29,018 bases of DNA from Lachnoclostridium sp. UBA1241 (GTDB lineage Bacteria > Bacillota > Clostridia > Lachnospirales > Lachnospiraceae): NCBI GenBank assembly GCA_002308955.1, contig DBWJ01000055.1:879-29896 (forward strand). The letters are read 5' to 3'. Numbering within the stretch: position 1 is the stretch's first letter; each line of letters starts with the position of its first letter. The notes beneath the pieces were generated by a model, which saw only the letters and a program-made list of their open reading frames with translations, did no database searches and had not been told where the DNA came from. The position numbers and the translations under genes were made by a program. Below, one piece after another: positions 6,751-14,967 of the stretch.

Positions 6751-9144
6751 TCAGATGTCGTATTTTGCCATGATCTCCGCCGGCGTCTTTCTGAGCACGT
6801 TTCGAACGGAAAGGGTTCCGGTGAACAGACAGATTACATAAATCAGCACAAGCACGATAAGCGCAAGCCACCACGGGAAGTAGAACAGCTCTTCCGTCTT
6901 CGCCGAGAAGTTTCTCAGGTAGAACAAGAATCCTGTGGTCAGCAGATATCCGATGAATGCGGAAAGCGTCGTCATCACGCCGGTCTCCACGAACGAGCGG
7001 AACATCAGATTCCGTCTGGAAACGCCGATGGCGCGGTATGTACCTATCTCCTTCATGCGGTTCATGTAAATGGAACGCATAATGAAATACATGCACAGGC
7101 AAAGCACCGAAAGCAGCACGGCCATCGTGGTAAGGTATCCGAACATCTCGCTCTTCGCGTTGTCAAGATCCTGCCGGATTTCCTCGAGAACCGGCGTCGC
7201 ATAGAGATTCTTGTCCTTCAGATACCGAGCCGTCCGCTCAGGCTGATCGGAGAACACGATTGCGTTACGGTAATACTGGCGCATCTCGGAGGTCGGAAGA
7301 CTAACCGCAAGTGTGGACTGCACGAACATGTCATCGTTCAGATAAACAACAACCTCATTCGAATCCAGAATGCCGGCAATCCGGAAGTAATATTTCATCG
7401 TATCGGCATCTTCCGGAAGCTCGTCAACATATTCGTAGTTATCCGTTTCAGCGTTATACCAATAATACATATCCAGATCCGGATCATATATATATTCTTT
7501 CTTCTTTGTTACAGTCTGATTCGTTGCCTTTTGGAACAGCCGCGTGTAATTTGCCTTCGCAGCCAGAAGACTGCTGTCACAATACATGCCGATCAGATCT
7601 TCATACGATTTGATGAAGGAAAATGTGGGGTTCTTAAGAAGCTTATCCGCACAGTTCCTCGTGATCAGAATCTCATAAGTGTCTTCGGTCTTCGCGCTTC
7701 CCGCAAGAGCCCTTACCTGCGGACGGTCAGACTCGGGAAGCACCGCTGCCTTAAAGCTGTCGCTGTCATTCGAGATAAAGGAAAGCATTCCTTTGCTGTA
7801 GGTCTCGAATGCTCCCGGAACGAAATCGAAATTGGCCATTCCGTCCGAGAAGGAATAGAAGGCATCTGCGACAACCCGTTTTATTCCGCTGTCCGGATCT
7901 TTCTCCGCCTCGAACAGCTTCTCAACGGCTAACGAACTGCCGTCGTCGACATCGAGATATACCATCACGACATCCTGATTGTAGTTGTTCTTTGCCTCAA
8001 TGTATTCCTTGATTCCGACACCGAACCGCGCAACAACGAATACAAGTACTATAGCGAAAAATGCCATGACTCTTCTTAGCCTCTTGGCCATCTTCTTCCG
8101 CTTCTTCATCGTCGAAATCATCGAAATGCCGGATTTGACGCCGTCCTTAAAGGAGAACAGTCTGCCGTAATGACTTCCCGTAAAAGCGGTCAGCGCGCTG
8201 AGATCGATCTTCTCTTCATCTTCGGCAGCCTTCCGCTGTTCTTCGAAACGGCCCTTGACAAGATGCACCTCACTGGTTTCGTCAAGTACATGCACGCCGG
8301 GGGTCTCCACCTTCATGTAAAGAACGCCGTTCCGGTTAATCATGCGCACCTTGACGGGAGTCTCCGGAAGGTCACCGTAATAAGCCATATTCACGGCATC
8401 GTTTTCGAAATTCTGCCGCTCGAATTCACCGAGATAAATCGTATTCTTGTCTTTCGCTACGTAGCCGTTGCTTTCCTCGTTGTTTCGAAAACCGACAACC
8501 CGGCCGTCGGAAAGCTCGATCACGGAATCGCAGTAATAATCGACGAGGTTCTCCTCATGCGTTACCAAAAGCACGAGACGCGTCTTCGACAGCTGCTTTA
8601 AGATGTCCATGATGACAACCGTGTTGGCTTCATCGAGATTACCGGTCGGTTCATCCGCGAGAATAACGGGCGGATTTTTTACAAGCGCGCGGGCGATTGC
8701 GATACGCTGCTGCTGGCCTCCGGAAAGGGAGTTCGGAACCCGCTTGTAGAACGTATCCATGCCGACTGCGGAAAGCGCTACATGAACGCGCTTCGAAATC
8801 TCCTCTTCATCGGTCATTCCGCACAGGCGGAGGGACGTCGCAACATTATCAAAGCAGCTTTCGTTGCCGTTCAAACAATAGTTCTGGAAGATATAACCGA
8901 TGTACTGATTGCGCAGTTCATCCTGGTTGGCGCTCATCTTCTGGCCTTCGATGAACACGGAACCCTTCTGGACTTTGTCGAGACCGCCGATGACATTTAA
9001 CATGGTTGTCTTTCCGCAGCCGCTCCGGCCGAAGATTGCCACCATGCCGTGGTCCGGAAAATCAAGCGTTACGTCGTTGATAACATGAATTTCGTTGGAT
9101 TTTCCCTTGTTGAAATACTTCTGAATCTTTTCCAGTCTGATCAT
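6751..9144 (-). CDS. ABC transporter, N-terminal ATPase fused to FtsX/MacB-type permease (second subunit)
   Basis: The 797-residue protein joins an ATPase to a MacB-like permease. Walker A is GRSGCGKTT (39-47), the signature is LSGGQ (140-144) and Walker B is VILADE (160-165). A linker of about 150 residues, including a probable small beta domain at about 225-320, leads to TM1 (about 359-378). A large extracytoplasmic domain of nearly 290 residues follows, then three C-terminal TM segments (about 669-692, 718-742, 757-778) with the FtsX-like motif KEIGTYRAIG between the first two. The start overlaps the stop of the upstream ABC gene by four bases (ATGA), so the two are translationally coupled and probably form a heterodimer. 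Such proteins move lipids, peptides or lipoproteins or transmit signals mechanically. No sensor kinase or adaptor is adjacent and the substrate is unknown. Confidence 0.9.
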   Translation of the reverse strand: MIRLEKIQKYFNKGKSNEIHVINDVTLDFPDHGMVAIFGRSGCGKTTMLNVIGGLDKVQKGSVFIEGQKMSANQDELRNQYIGYIFQNYCLNGNESCFDNVATSLRLCGMTDEEEISKRVHVALSAVGMDTFYKRVPNSLSGGQQQRIAIARALVKNPPVILADEPTGNLDEANTVVIMDILKQLSKTRLVLLVTHEENLVDYYCDSVIELSDGRVVGFRNNEESNGYVAKDKNTIYLGEFERQNFENDAVNMAYYGDLPETPVKVRMINRNGVLYMKVETPGVHVLDETSEVHLVKGRFEEQRKAAEDEEKIDLSALTAFTGSHYGRLFSFKDGVKSGISMISTMKKRKKMAKRLRRVMAFFAIVLVFVVARFGVGIKEYIEAKNNYNQDVVMVYLDVDDGSSLAVEKLFEAEKDPDSGIKRVVADAFYSFSDGMANFDFVPGAFETYSKGMLSFISNDSDSFKAAVLPESDRPQVRALAGSAKTEDTYEILITRNCADKLLKNPTFSFIKSYEDLIGMYCDSSLLAAKANYTRLFQKATNQTVTKKKEYIYDPDLDMYYWYNAETDNYEYVDELPEDADTMKYYFRIAGILDSNEVVVYLNDDMFVQSTLAVSLPTSEMRQYYRNAIVFSDQPERTARYLKDKNLYATPVLEEIRQDLDNAKSEMFGYLTTMAVLLSVLCLCMYFIMRSIYMNRMKEIGTYRAIGVSRRNLMFRSFVETGVMTTLSAFIGYLLTTGFLFYLRNFSAKTEELFYFPWWLALIVLVLIYVICLFTGTLSVRNVLRKTPAEIMAKYDI

Positions 9145-11147
9145 GCTTCCGCACCTCCCTTCAGCGTCTTCTTAACGCTGTCTTCGAAGAGACGGTGAAT
9201 CTGCTTTCTCGTTACAAGCGTCGTGATCACAACGATTCCGAGGATGATGAAGAGATACTCATACCAGTGCAGGAACCGGATCATGCTGTTATAGTTCGGA
9301 GAGATGTAAATCAATGTAAAAGTAATCAACGTAAGCAAAAGCCCCGGAAGAATCGAGATATACATCCGATAGAACATGCTGATTTTAATCACCCGCACCG
9401 AAATGCCCATGGAGCGGAATATCGTCAGGTCACTCTTTATCACATCAAGAGACCTGTGCGTGCAGAGATTTACGAAGAAGATCAAAAATACAATGGCGAT
9501 GATCCAGATGATAAAACTGAAGCCGCCGGCAACGGCACGCATGATCAGTGAGAAAATGTCCGGGCTGTAGGTTGCCTTCGAGGTTGCCGCAAGGTAGCCG
9601 TTCTCACGGAGCTTGGCGGCCGCTTTCTTCGCTTTCGCCTCCGATGAGAAGAACAGGGACGCCTGATTGTAAATGTTATCATTGCTGCCCATCATGTTAA
9701 TCATCGTGTTGAAAAGCACCGTATAGGAATTGGAATCACGTCCGAGGTCACGGAACTTCTTCCAGTTCTTCGAAACATGCTCGGAAAGCTTCTTATAAGC
9801 GGCATCGGTCATGACGATCATCGGCTGCTTGGTGTTGTCGATATAGTATTTGACGCCGACAACATCATAATGAAACGTATTGATATGTATGTCGTTTGCT
9901 TTGGTCGATATCGAATCCGAGCCGTAATAATTCTTACAGCCGAGCGGCACATACAGAAGGACTTCGTCGTCATCCTCCGGGTAACGGCCGACGGAAGGCT
10001 TGCCGTACTGCTTCGTGGTCGCGCCGAAGTTAAGCGTCGGGAATTCCGCTCTCGTCTTCGTAAACCGTTTTACGGTAAACTCGATGCTCTCCTCCTTAAC
10101 CGCCGCGGTATCCAGAATCGCGTCATAACGAAAGTAGGATTTCGCGCCGTACTCCTCCACCAGCTTTTCAAGATCCGCATCGGTGAATTCCTTCGCCTCA
10201 TGGTTCGAGACGATAACGCGTCCCTTTGCGGGCTGGAACATGTAGAACTTGCCGAACATGGCAAAGGCATCCTCAAGGGCGCCGGTGATAAATGCCGACC
10301 CTAAAACGCCGATCATCAGGATAAAGCAGATGAACAAGGTAAGCTTCGGCTTCGCAAGGAACGATGCCCAGCCGAGACGCAGGCCGCTTCGAAGGTCATA
10401 CACACGGTCATTGGGCTGCTCCTTCACTCCCTCGTGGCCCTGATTCATAATGGGCTCAGCCGATTCCGGAAGTGAACGGTCATCCGACTCGATGGCTCCG
10501 TCGAACACACGGATGTGTCTGCTCGCGTGGTCCTTCACTTCATCGTAGTTATGCGTTACGACGATCAGAAGCTTGTCCTTTGATACTTCCTTTAAGAGCT
10601 GGACGATTTCCTTTGAGGACTGCGCGTCCAGGTTACCGGTCGGCTCGTCGGCAAGGATGATCGGGCTGTCCTTCGCGAGGGCGCGGGCAATAACGCAGCG
10701 CTGCTTCTGGCCGCCGGACAGACGGCTTCCCTTCTGCTTCAGGTGGCTCTCAAGACCCACGCGGCGAAGCAGTTCGATCGCGCGGCGCTTCCGCTCAAGC
10801 GGGTTACGGATATCCATCAAAGCAAGCTCTACATTCTGCAGAACCGTAAAGCTGTCGATGATGTTGTAATCCTGGAAGATAAAGGAAATGTACTTTTCCC
10901 TGTACTCTTCCCAGTCGGACTGGATGTAATGGGAAGTGGGCTTGCCTTCGATCAGAAGCTCACCTTCCTCATACGTGTCCATTCCGCTGATGACATTGAG
11001 AAGGGTGGATTTACCGGAACCGGATGCGCCGGTGATGGCTACGAATTCCCCCCGCTCAAAGGAAAGATTTACGTTGCGGATACCGACGGCGACTGTGCCT
11101 TCGGAAACGTAAATCTTACCGATGTTTTTCAGCTGTAAAAAAGCCAT
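9141..11147 (-). CDS. ABC transporter, N-terminal ATPase fused to FtsX/MacB-type permease (first subunit)
   Basis: The 668-residue partner has the same layout as the downstream gene but is smaller. Walker A is GASGSGKST (40-48), the signature LSGGQ is at 143-147 and Walker B is IILADE (163-168). TM1 lies at about 268-290, an extracytoplasmic domain at about 291-540, and three TM segments at about 543-562, 592-615 and 630-645. The open frame extends 56 codons further upstream into the esterase gene, but that extension has no family resemblance. The ATG at 11147 begins the ATPase domain. The nearest ribosome binding site, AAAGGAGGAG, overlaps the upstream stop and lies 11-13 bases away, rather far, so translation may be coupled to the esterase gene. 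The pair should form an asymmetric transporter with two different nucleotide-binding sites. Confidence 0.9.
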   Translation of the reverse strand: MAFLQLKNIGKIYVSEGTVAVGIRNVNLSFERGEFVAITGASGSGKSTLLNVISGMDTYEEGELLIEGKPTSHYIQSDWEEYREKYISFIFQDYNIIDSFTVLQNVELALMDIRNPLERKRRAIELLRRVGLESHLKQKGSRLSGGQKQRCVIARALAKDSPIILADEPTGNLDAQSSKEIVQLLKEVSKDKLLIVVTHNYDEVKDHASRHIRVFDGAIESDDRSLPESAEPIMNQGHEGVKEQPNDRVYDLRSGLRLGWASFLAKPKLTLFICFILMIGVLGSAFITGALEDAFAMFGKFYMFQPAKGRVIVSNHEAKEFTDADLEKLVEEYGAKSYFRYDAILDTAAVKEESIEFTVKRFTKTRAEFPTLNFGATTKQYGKPSVGRYPEDDDEVLLYVPLGCKNYYGSDSISTKANDIHINTFHYDVVGVKYYIDNTKQPMIVMTDAAYKKLSEHVSKNWKKFRDLGRDSNSYTVLFNTMINMMGSNDNIYNQASLFFSSEAKAKKAAAKLRENGYLAATSKATYSPDIFSLIMRAVAGGFSFIIWIIAIVFLIFFVNLCTHRSLDVIKSDLTIFRSMGISVRVIKISMFYRMYISILPGLLLTLITFTLIYISPNYNSMIRFLHWYEYLFIILGIVVITTLVTRKQIHRLFEDSVKKTLKGGAEA

Positions 11148-11169
11148 GACAGTAATTTCTCCTCCTTTT

Positions 11170-12279
11170 TTATTCAAACATCGCCGAAAGGCGACGTGAG
11201 ATAACCTGTGCAGCCTGCTTATGGCAGGGAAGTCCCGGATGCCATCTGGCGCCGTAGGACCCTTCGGTTGCGGCAGGAAGCGCAATGTATTCGGGCATTT
11301 CGTCGCCCGTAACATCCCGGTACAGAGTAAGCGCGGTTCTGATCACCGTCTCCATCGGATTTCCGAGCATGCCGTATGCCCAGAAGATTTTCGCCTTCGG
11401 GTAGGCGCAGCGGATATCCGAGACAAATGTGACAACCTTCCTGCAGAACATCTCCGTACATTCCTTCGAAAGAAACGTTCCTTCGCCGGGCTTCATCTGA
11501 AATGCTTCCCCCGTTACCGGGTTCGAAAACGGCGGCATGGTAAGGCCGTTTCCGTCATTGGTAGCAAGATTGATGATGACCGCATCCGCATCGAATGAGG
11601 CGAAGTCATAATCCTCTTCCGCCCCTCTAACCGGCCGCTCAGGACCGTCCGCATACGCAATCGAGCACACCTTTTTGAAATGATCCGGAAGGTTATGCCG
11701 AAGGTCGTTATCATAGCCGCAGAGAACGCCCCAGCCGCTCTGGGAAAGCGCCTGATAATCCGCGTTAAGAAGCTCCGAGGTCAGATACGAATAGTTGTCA
11801 TATGCAGAGAACAACTCGGATACCCAGTCCTCCTCCGAAACGGCGCCGCAGGCACCCTCTCCGGAGGTAATCGAATCGCCGATGAATACAATCTTCCGCT
11901 TTCTTTCGGGAACCGGAAGAAACTCCCCGTCGGTAAGAATCTCCGTCAGCTCAATATACGGATCGCCGTCATTCGGCATAACGGGCGTTTCCTTGATGAT
12001 CCGGATGTTGTGCTCGCGTTCGGGGTTCCGGTTTCTTAAGATTGCTATCTCATTTGCCCCGAAAGAAAGCGGCATACGGATCACCGGAGCGCCGTCGACG
12101 GTAACGACAATCCACTGCTCATGCATTCCGAAGGATGCGGCAACAACAACGCTCAGATTGGCCGCACGCACGTTCATTTCGTAGCGGCTGCCGGTCCAGA
12201 AAAGAACAAACGGGCTCTGCTTCGAGGTCCTGCCGAGCACTTTTACGTCTCCGAATTCCATTTGTGTTAATCGTCTCAT
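11170..12279 (-). CDS. SGNH/GDSL esterase, CE2 acetyl-esterase-like
   Basis: The 369-residue protein has an N-terminal beta-sandwich region (about 1-125) followed by an SGNH hydrolase domain, the two-domain layout of carbohydrate esterase family 2. Block I is IVFIGDSITSGEG with nucleophile S136, block II is SQSGWG (179-184), block III is ATNDGNG (239-245) with N241, and the catalytic histidine is probably H347 in RWHP. The acid normally seen before this histidine is replaced by arginine; some CE2 enzymes work with a Ser-His dyad, so activity is still plausible. No signal peptide is present, which suggests deacetylation of imported oligosaccharides or another intracellular ester. GGGG five bases before the ATG supports the start. 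It sits 12 bases after the GTPase gene and 22 bases before the ABC pair. Confidence 0.85.
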   Translation of the reverse strand: MRRLTQMEFGDVKVLGRTSKQSPFVLFWTGSRYEMNVRAANLSVVVAASFGMHEQWIVVTVDGAPVIRMPLSFGANEIAILRNRNPEREHNIRIIKETPVMPNDGDPYIELTEILTDGEFLPVPERKRKIVFIGDSITSGEGACGAVSEEDWVSELFSAYDNYSYLTSELLNADYQALSQSGWGVLCGYDNDLRHNLPDHFKKVCSIAYADGPERPVRGAEEDYDFASFDADAVIINLATNDGNGLTMPPFSNPVTGEAFQMKPGEGTFLSKECTEMFCRKVVTFVSDIRCAYPKAKIFWAYGMLGNPMETVIRTALTLYRDVTGDEMPEYIALPAATEGSYGARWHPGLPCHKQAAQVISRRLSAMFE

Positions 12280-12291
12280 AAATTCCCCTTA

Positions 12292-13242
12292 TCAGGTGAA
12301 ATAAACGGTCTTCTCCGCCGGCTCGGGCGCGGGCTCAAACTTGGTCGCATAAAGCACCGGTCCCTTGCCCTGGTATTCTTTCTGGTACTCCACTTTGACG
12401 GTTGCAGTCACGTAAACCCATGTGCGGTTTCGAAGCAGCGACCGGTCCACAACCGCAGGAATCTTCGTCATCAGTCCGATAAATGCGATGTCCTGCACGC
12501 AGCACGTCATTGCCATTCGTCCCGGCACGCAGAACCCGGCGGGGAACTTCTGCGAGAGGTAGAGCATTCCGAGGAAATGCACGGTTTTGCCTTCATATGC
12601 CTTCGGGTTATCCATGCAGTCCATGTACCAGATGCCGTAATCCTCGTCGGTAATCTCAAGATACTGCTGCGTCATGTCGTAAGGAAGCTCCTCCTCTTCG
12701 GGGCCGGTTTCCTTTCCGTCGGCGCGCTCATAGATAATCTGAGCCTTACGGTTTACGGGCTTGATGCTGCGACGGATCAGCGTCTTGTCGGTGTTGTCAT
12801 CGCAGCGGTTTACAATTACGATATCGGAATAACGGACAAGGTCGAGTACCATTTTCTTCATATTCGTGAGGTACCCGGCGAGGGTGGAACCGTCGAACAG
12901 GGAGATGACCTGCGAGGGCACCCAGCTCTCCGGATAGTCCATCTCCATCATCTCGTCCATGTTCCACATGCCGTTCATTTCGAACAGAATCATATTCGGG
13001 TTGTAATAAAGCTCGAGCCCGTTCAGGAATTCGCCCGTAAGCTGCGACTGCTCCTCGACGGAGATGATGGAGACGCCCTTCTTCGCGAGCGCCGCCTCGT
13101 CGTACTCCTCTTCGCCCTCTTCGCAGAGAATGATCAGGAGTTTTCCGTTCGAAAGGAACTGCGGGTCGTTAAGCGTTTCCTTGATGAACGTCGTTTTGCC
13201 TCCGTCCAGAAACCCGTTTATGATAAATACCGGTTTTTCCAT
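12292..13242 (-). CDS. COG0523/CobW-like GTPase fused to a YcgQ/TIGR03943-like C-terminal domain
   Basis: Residues 1-200 are a P-loop GTPase of the CobW/COG0523 type: Walker A GFLDGGKTT (10-18), a Walker-B-like MILFEMNG (84-91) and IVNRCDD (143-149) in place of NKxD. The CxCC metal motif of typical COG0523 proteins is missing; the equivalent stretch reads LCEEGEEEYD. Residues of about 205-316 resemble the C-terminal part of YcgQ/TIGR03943 proteins: NPKAYEGK, then RMAMTCCVQD with C247-C248, a W-V-x-V-T strand, and an ending in EPAPEPAEKTVYF. In Bacillus, YcgQ/YcgR belong to zinc-responsive loci with a COG0523 protein, which suggests metal handling here. The start is preceded by AAAGG, and the gene follows the His-rich GTPase by 13 bases. 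The fusion is recognised from memory of the families and needs a profile search. Confidence 0.75.
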   Translation of the reverse strand: MEKPVFIINGFLDGGKTTFIKETLNDPQFLSNGKLLIILCEEGEEEYDEAALAKKGVSIISVEEQSQLTGEFLNGLELYYNPNMILFEMNGMWNMDEMMEMDYPESWVPSQVISLFDGSTLAGYLTNMKKMVLDLVRYSDIVIVNRCDDNTDKTLIRRSIKPVNRKAQIIYERADGKETGPEEEELPYDMTQQYLEITDEDYGIWYMDCMDNPKAYEGKTVHFLGMLYLSQKFPAGFCVPGRMAMTCCVQDIAFIGLMTKIPAVVDRSLLRNRTWVYVTATVKVEYQKEYQGKGPVLYATKFEPAPEPAEKTVYFT

Positions 13243-13255
13243 AGTTTAGCCTTTC

Positions 13256-14449
13256 TTATACCTCAAAGAGGGCTGCAATCTCCTCTTCCTTAAGCTTGCT
13301 TCCGATCACGCACAGGCGGCCGATGATGTCGGATGCGCCTTCGCGGATCTCATATTCACCGGGAGTGAGGTCGAAGTGATACCATTTGCCGTCCGTACTG
13401 GGAACAATGCCCTTTGCGCGTAAAATGATACCGTAATCTTCGGAATCGGACAGCTTGTCAAGAATGTCGTCAAGGACGTCCTTATCAAACTTCTTGGGCG
13501 TCTCACGGCCCCAGCTCGTGAATACCTCGTCGGCGTGATGATGGTGATGGTCATGGCCGCAGCTGCACTCGCCGTCATGGTGATGATGGTGATGCTCATG
13601 CTCATGCTCGTCGTCATCGTCATCGTGGTGGTGATGGTGCTCATGCTCGTCATCGTCGTCATCATGGTGGTGATGGTGGTGGTGCTCATGCTCGTCGTCA
13701 TCGTCATCGTGGTGGTGATGGTGATGCTCGTGCCCGTCGTCATCGTCATCGTCGTCATCATGGTGATGATGCTCGTGGCAGCACTCCTCGTCGTGATGAT
13801 GGTGTCCGCACTCGGGACAGATGTCCTCCTCTTCAAGAAGCTGCTTCGCAAGGTCAACCTTGGTGCTCATTGCTTCAAGAATCTGCGCTCCGGTCAGCTC
13901 GTCCCAAGGGGTTGTTACGATAACCGCTTCGGTGTTTTTGCTTCTAAGAAGCGCTACGCATGCCTGAAGCTTCTCCTCGGAAACGTTCTGGGAACGGCTC
14001 AGAAGAATCGTATGCGCATACTCAACCTGATTGTTGAAGAACTCGCCGAAGTTCTTCATGTAGATGCGGCATTTGCCGGCATCCACGACGGTGGTGAGAC
14101 CGCTGATCACGAAATCCGGATCACCGATGCGCTCAACCGCCTTCTCAACGTCGGAAAGCTTGCCGACACCGGAGGGCTCAATGATGATGCGGTCCGGCCG
14201 GAACTGCTCCTTTACCTTCACAAGGGCTTCACCGAAGTCCCCGACAAGCGAGCAGCAGATGCATCCGGAATTCATCTCGGTGATTTCCACGCCGGCTTCC
14301 TTCAGGAATCCGCCGTCAATGCCGATCTCGCCGAACTCGTTCTCAATCAGAACGACCTTCTCGCCCTTGTAACCGTCTGCCAGGAGTTTCTTGATGAGCG
14401 TCGTCTTGCCGGCGCCGAGAAATCCGGAGAAAATGTCAATCTTAATCAT
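13256..14449 (-). CDS. COG0523/CobW-family GTPase metallochaperone with His/Asp-rich tract
   Basis: The 397-residue protein is a G3E-family GTPase. Walker A is GFLGAGKTT (9-17), the diagnostic CxCC metal motif is C63-I-C-C66, and the EPSG of switch II is at 91-94. Between the GTPase core and the CobW C-terminal domain (about 306-397, with WYHFDLTPGEYEIRE) lies a tract at 211-305. It begins CPEC and contains about 44 histidines, blocks of five to eight aspartates, a CC pair and a CSC. Such histidine tracts occur in nickel and zinc chaperones of this superfamily and bind several metal ions. The likely role is GTP-driven delivery or storage of zinc or another divalent metal. The gene follows dut by 74 bases that contain two inverted repeats. 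A paralogous GTPase is immediately downstream. Confidence 0.9.
   Translation of the reverse strand: MIKIDIFSGFLGAGKTTLIKKLLADGYKGEKVVLIENEFGEIGIDGGFLKEAGVEITEMNSGCICCSLVGDFGEALVKVKEQFRPDRIIIEPSGVGKLSDVEKAVERIGDPDFVISGLTTVVDAGKCRIYMKNFGEFFNNQVEYAHTILLSRSQNVSEEKLQACVALLRSKNTEAVIVTTPWDELTGAQILEAMSTKVDLAKQLLEEEDICPECGHHHHDEECCHEHHHHDDDDDDDDGHEHHHHHHDDDDDEHEHHHHHHHDDDDDEHEHHHHHDDDDDEHEHEHHHHHHDGECSCGHDHHHHHADEVFTSWGRETPKKFDKDVLDDILDKLSDSEDYGIILRAKGIVPSTDGKWYHFDLTPGEYEIREGASDIIGRLCVIGSKLKEEEIAALFEV
13535..13819 (-). repeat. In-frame His/Asp codon repeat tract
   Basis: This segment encodes residues 211-305 of the GTPase. It consists of imperfect units of about 13-16 codons, each built as HEH, a run of five to seven His, five or more Asp, then Glu. 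At the DNA level it is a CAC/CAT and GAC/GAT trinucleotide repeat, so slippage in whole codons keeps the reading frame. The unit number may therefore vary between strains and may be mis-assembled from short reads. Confidence 0.9.
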
Positions 14450-14478
14450 GTCTTTGTCCTTTCACAGGCTGAAATTTC

Positions 14479-14525
14479 CCGGTGACGCGCCTGTAACGGC
14501 ACCGGCCAGCTTAAACTGTACAGTT
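14479..14525. other. Inverted repeats between dut and the His-rich GTPase gene
   Basis: CCGGTG (14479-14484) and CACCGG (14500-14505) could form a 6-bp stem around a 15-base loop. Next to it, AACTGTACAGTT (14514-14525) is a perfect 12-base palindrome that overlaps the dut stop codon. No convincing promoter is visible in the 74-base gap. A regulator-binding site or attenuating structure for the metal genes is possible but unproven. Confidence 0.35.
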
Positions 14526-14958
14526 AATGAACTCCGGTGGAACCGAAGCCGCCCCGTTCCTTTCCGGCAAGGTGCTCAACCTCTTCAAAATTAAGCGCCG
14601 GCTGGTTTTCCATAATCCGGAACTGGCAGATCCGGTCATTGACCGAAATGTGCGTGTCGCGCATCGCAAGCACCGGATACATCCATTCGTCGTTGTCACC
14701 GCAATAGCTGTGGTCCACAACGCCCATATGGTTCGTCTGGATGATCCCGAAATTCCGGTATGTGCTGGAACGCGGCACGATATGCGCCTCGTAGCCCTCC
14801 GGAAGCTCCACCGCGATTCCGAGACGGATCAGACGGCTCTCTCCGGCCTTCAGATCAACGTCTTCGGCACTGCGGAGGTCAACCCAGTCCGATTTGCCGT
14901 CGATGTAACGAAGCTTTTCGATTTCTTTGCTGATATAGCGTACCTTGATTGATACCAT
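14524..14958 (-). CDS. dut: dUTP diphosphatase (trimeric dUTPase)
   Basis: The 144-residue enzyme hydrolyses dUTP to dUMP and pyrophosphate, limiting uracil in DNA and supplying dTMP synthesis. All five motifs of homotrimeric dUTPases can be placed: DLRSAED (27-33), PRSSTYRNFG (62-71), GVVDHSYCGDNDEW (79-92) with the uracil-side aspartate D82, ICQFRIM (110-116) and the C-terminal P-loop-like RGGFGSTG (135-142). Motif 3 reads DHSYCGDND rather than the usual DxxYRGE, a mild divergence. AGGAG five bases before the ATG overlaps the upstream aminopeptidase stop, and the genes are 9 bases apart, so they are cotranscribed. Confidence 0.93.
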   Translation of the reverse strand: MVSIKVRYISKEIEKLRYIDGKSDWVDLRSAEDVDLKAGESRLIRLGIAVELPEGYEAHIVPRSSTYRNFGIIQTNHMGVVDHSYCGDNDEWMYPVLAMRDTHISVNDRICQFRIMENQPALNFEEVEHLAGKERGGFGSTGVH

Positions 14959-14967
14959 GTCTTCTCC

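Noticed and set aside
6634..7932. A plus-strand open frame of over 430 codons starting in the nrtR upstream region
   Set aside because: It runs across the nrtR promoter and a terminator and is antisense to the second ABC subunit. The translation shows no domain and no start signals.
11148..11315. A 56-codon N-terminal extension of the first ABC subunit
   Set aside because: It overlaps the end of the esterase gene and has no family similarity. The ATPase domain starts properly at the internal ATG at 11147.
13535..13819. Short repeated units that could suggest a CRISPR array or non-coding minisatellite
   Set aside because: The units are codon-based, stay in frame with a complete GTPase gene and have no unique spacers.
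13535..14485. A plus-strand frame rich in Val, Met and Ala that looks like a membrane protein
   Set aside because: Its hydrophobic part is just the complement of the His/Asp codon repeat of the metallochaperone gene.
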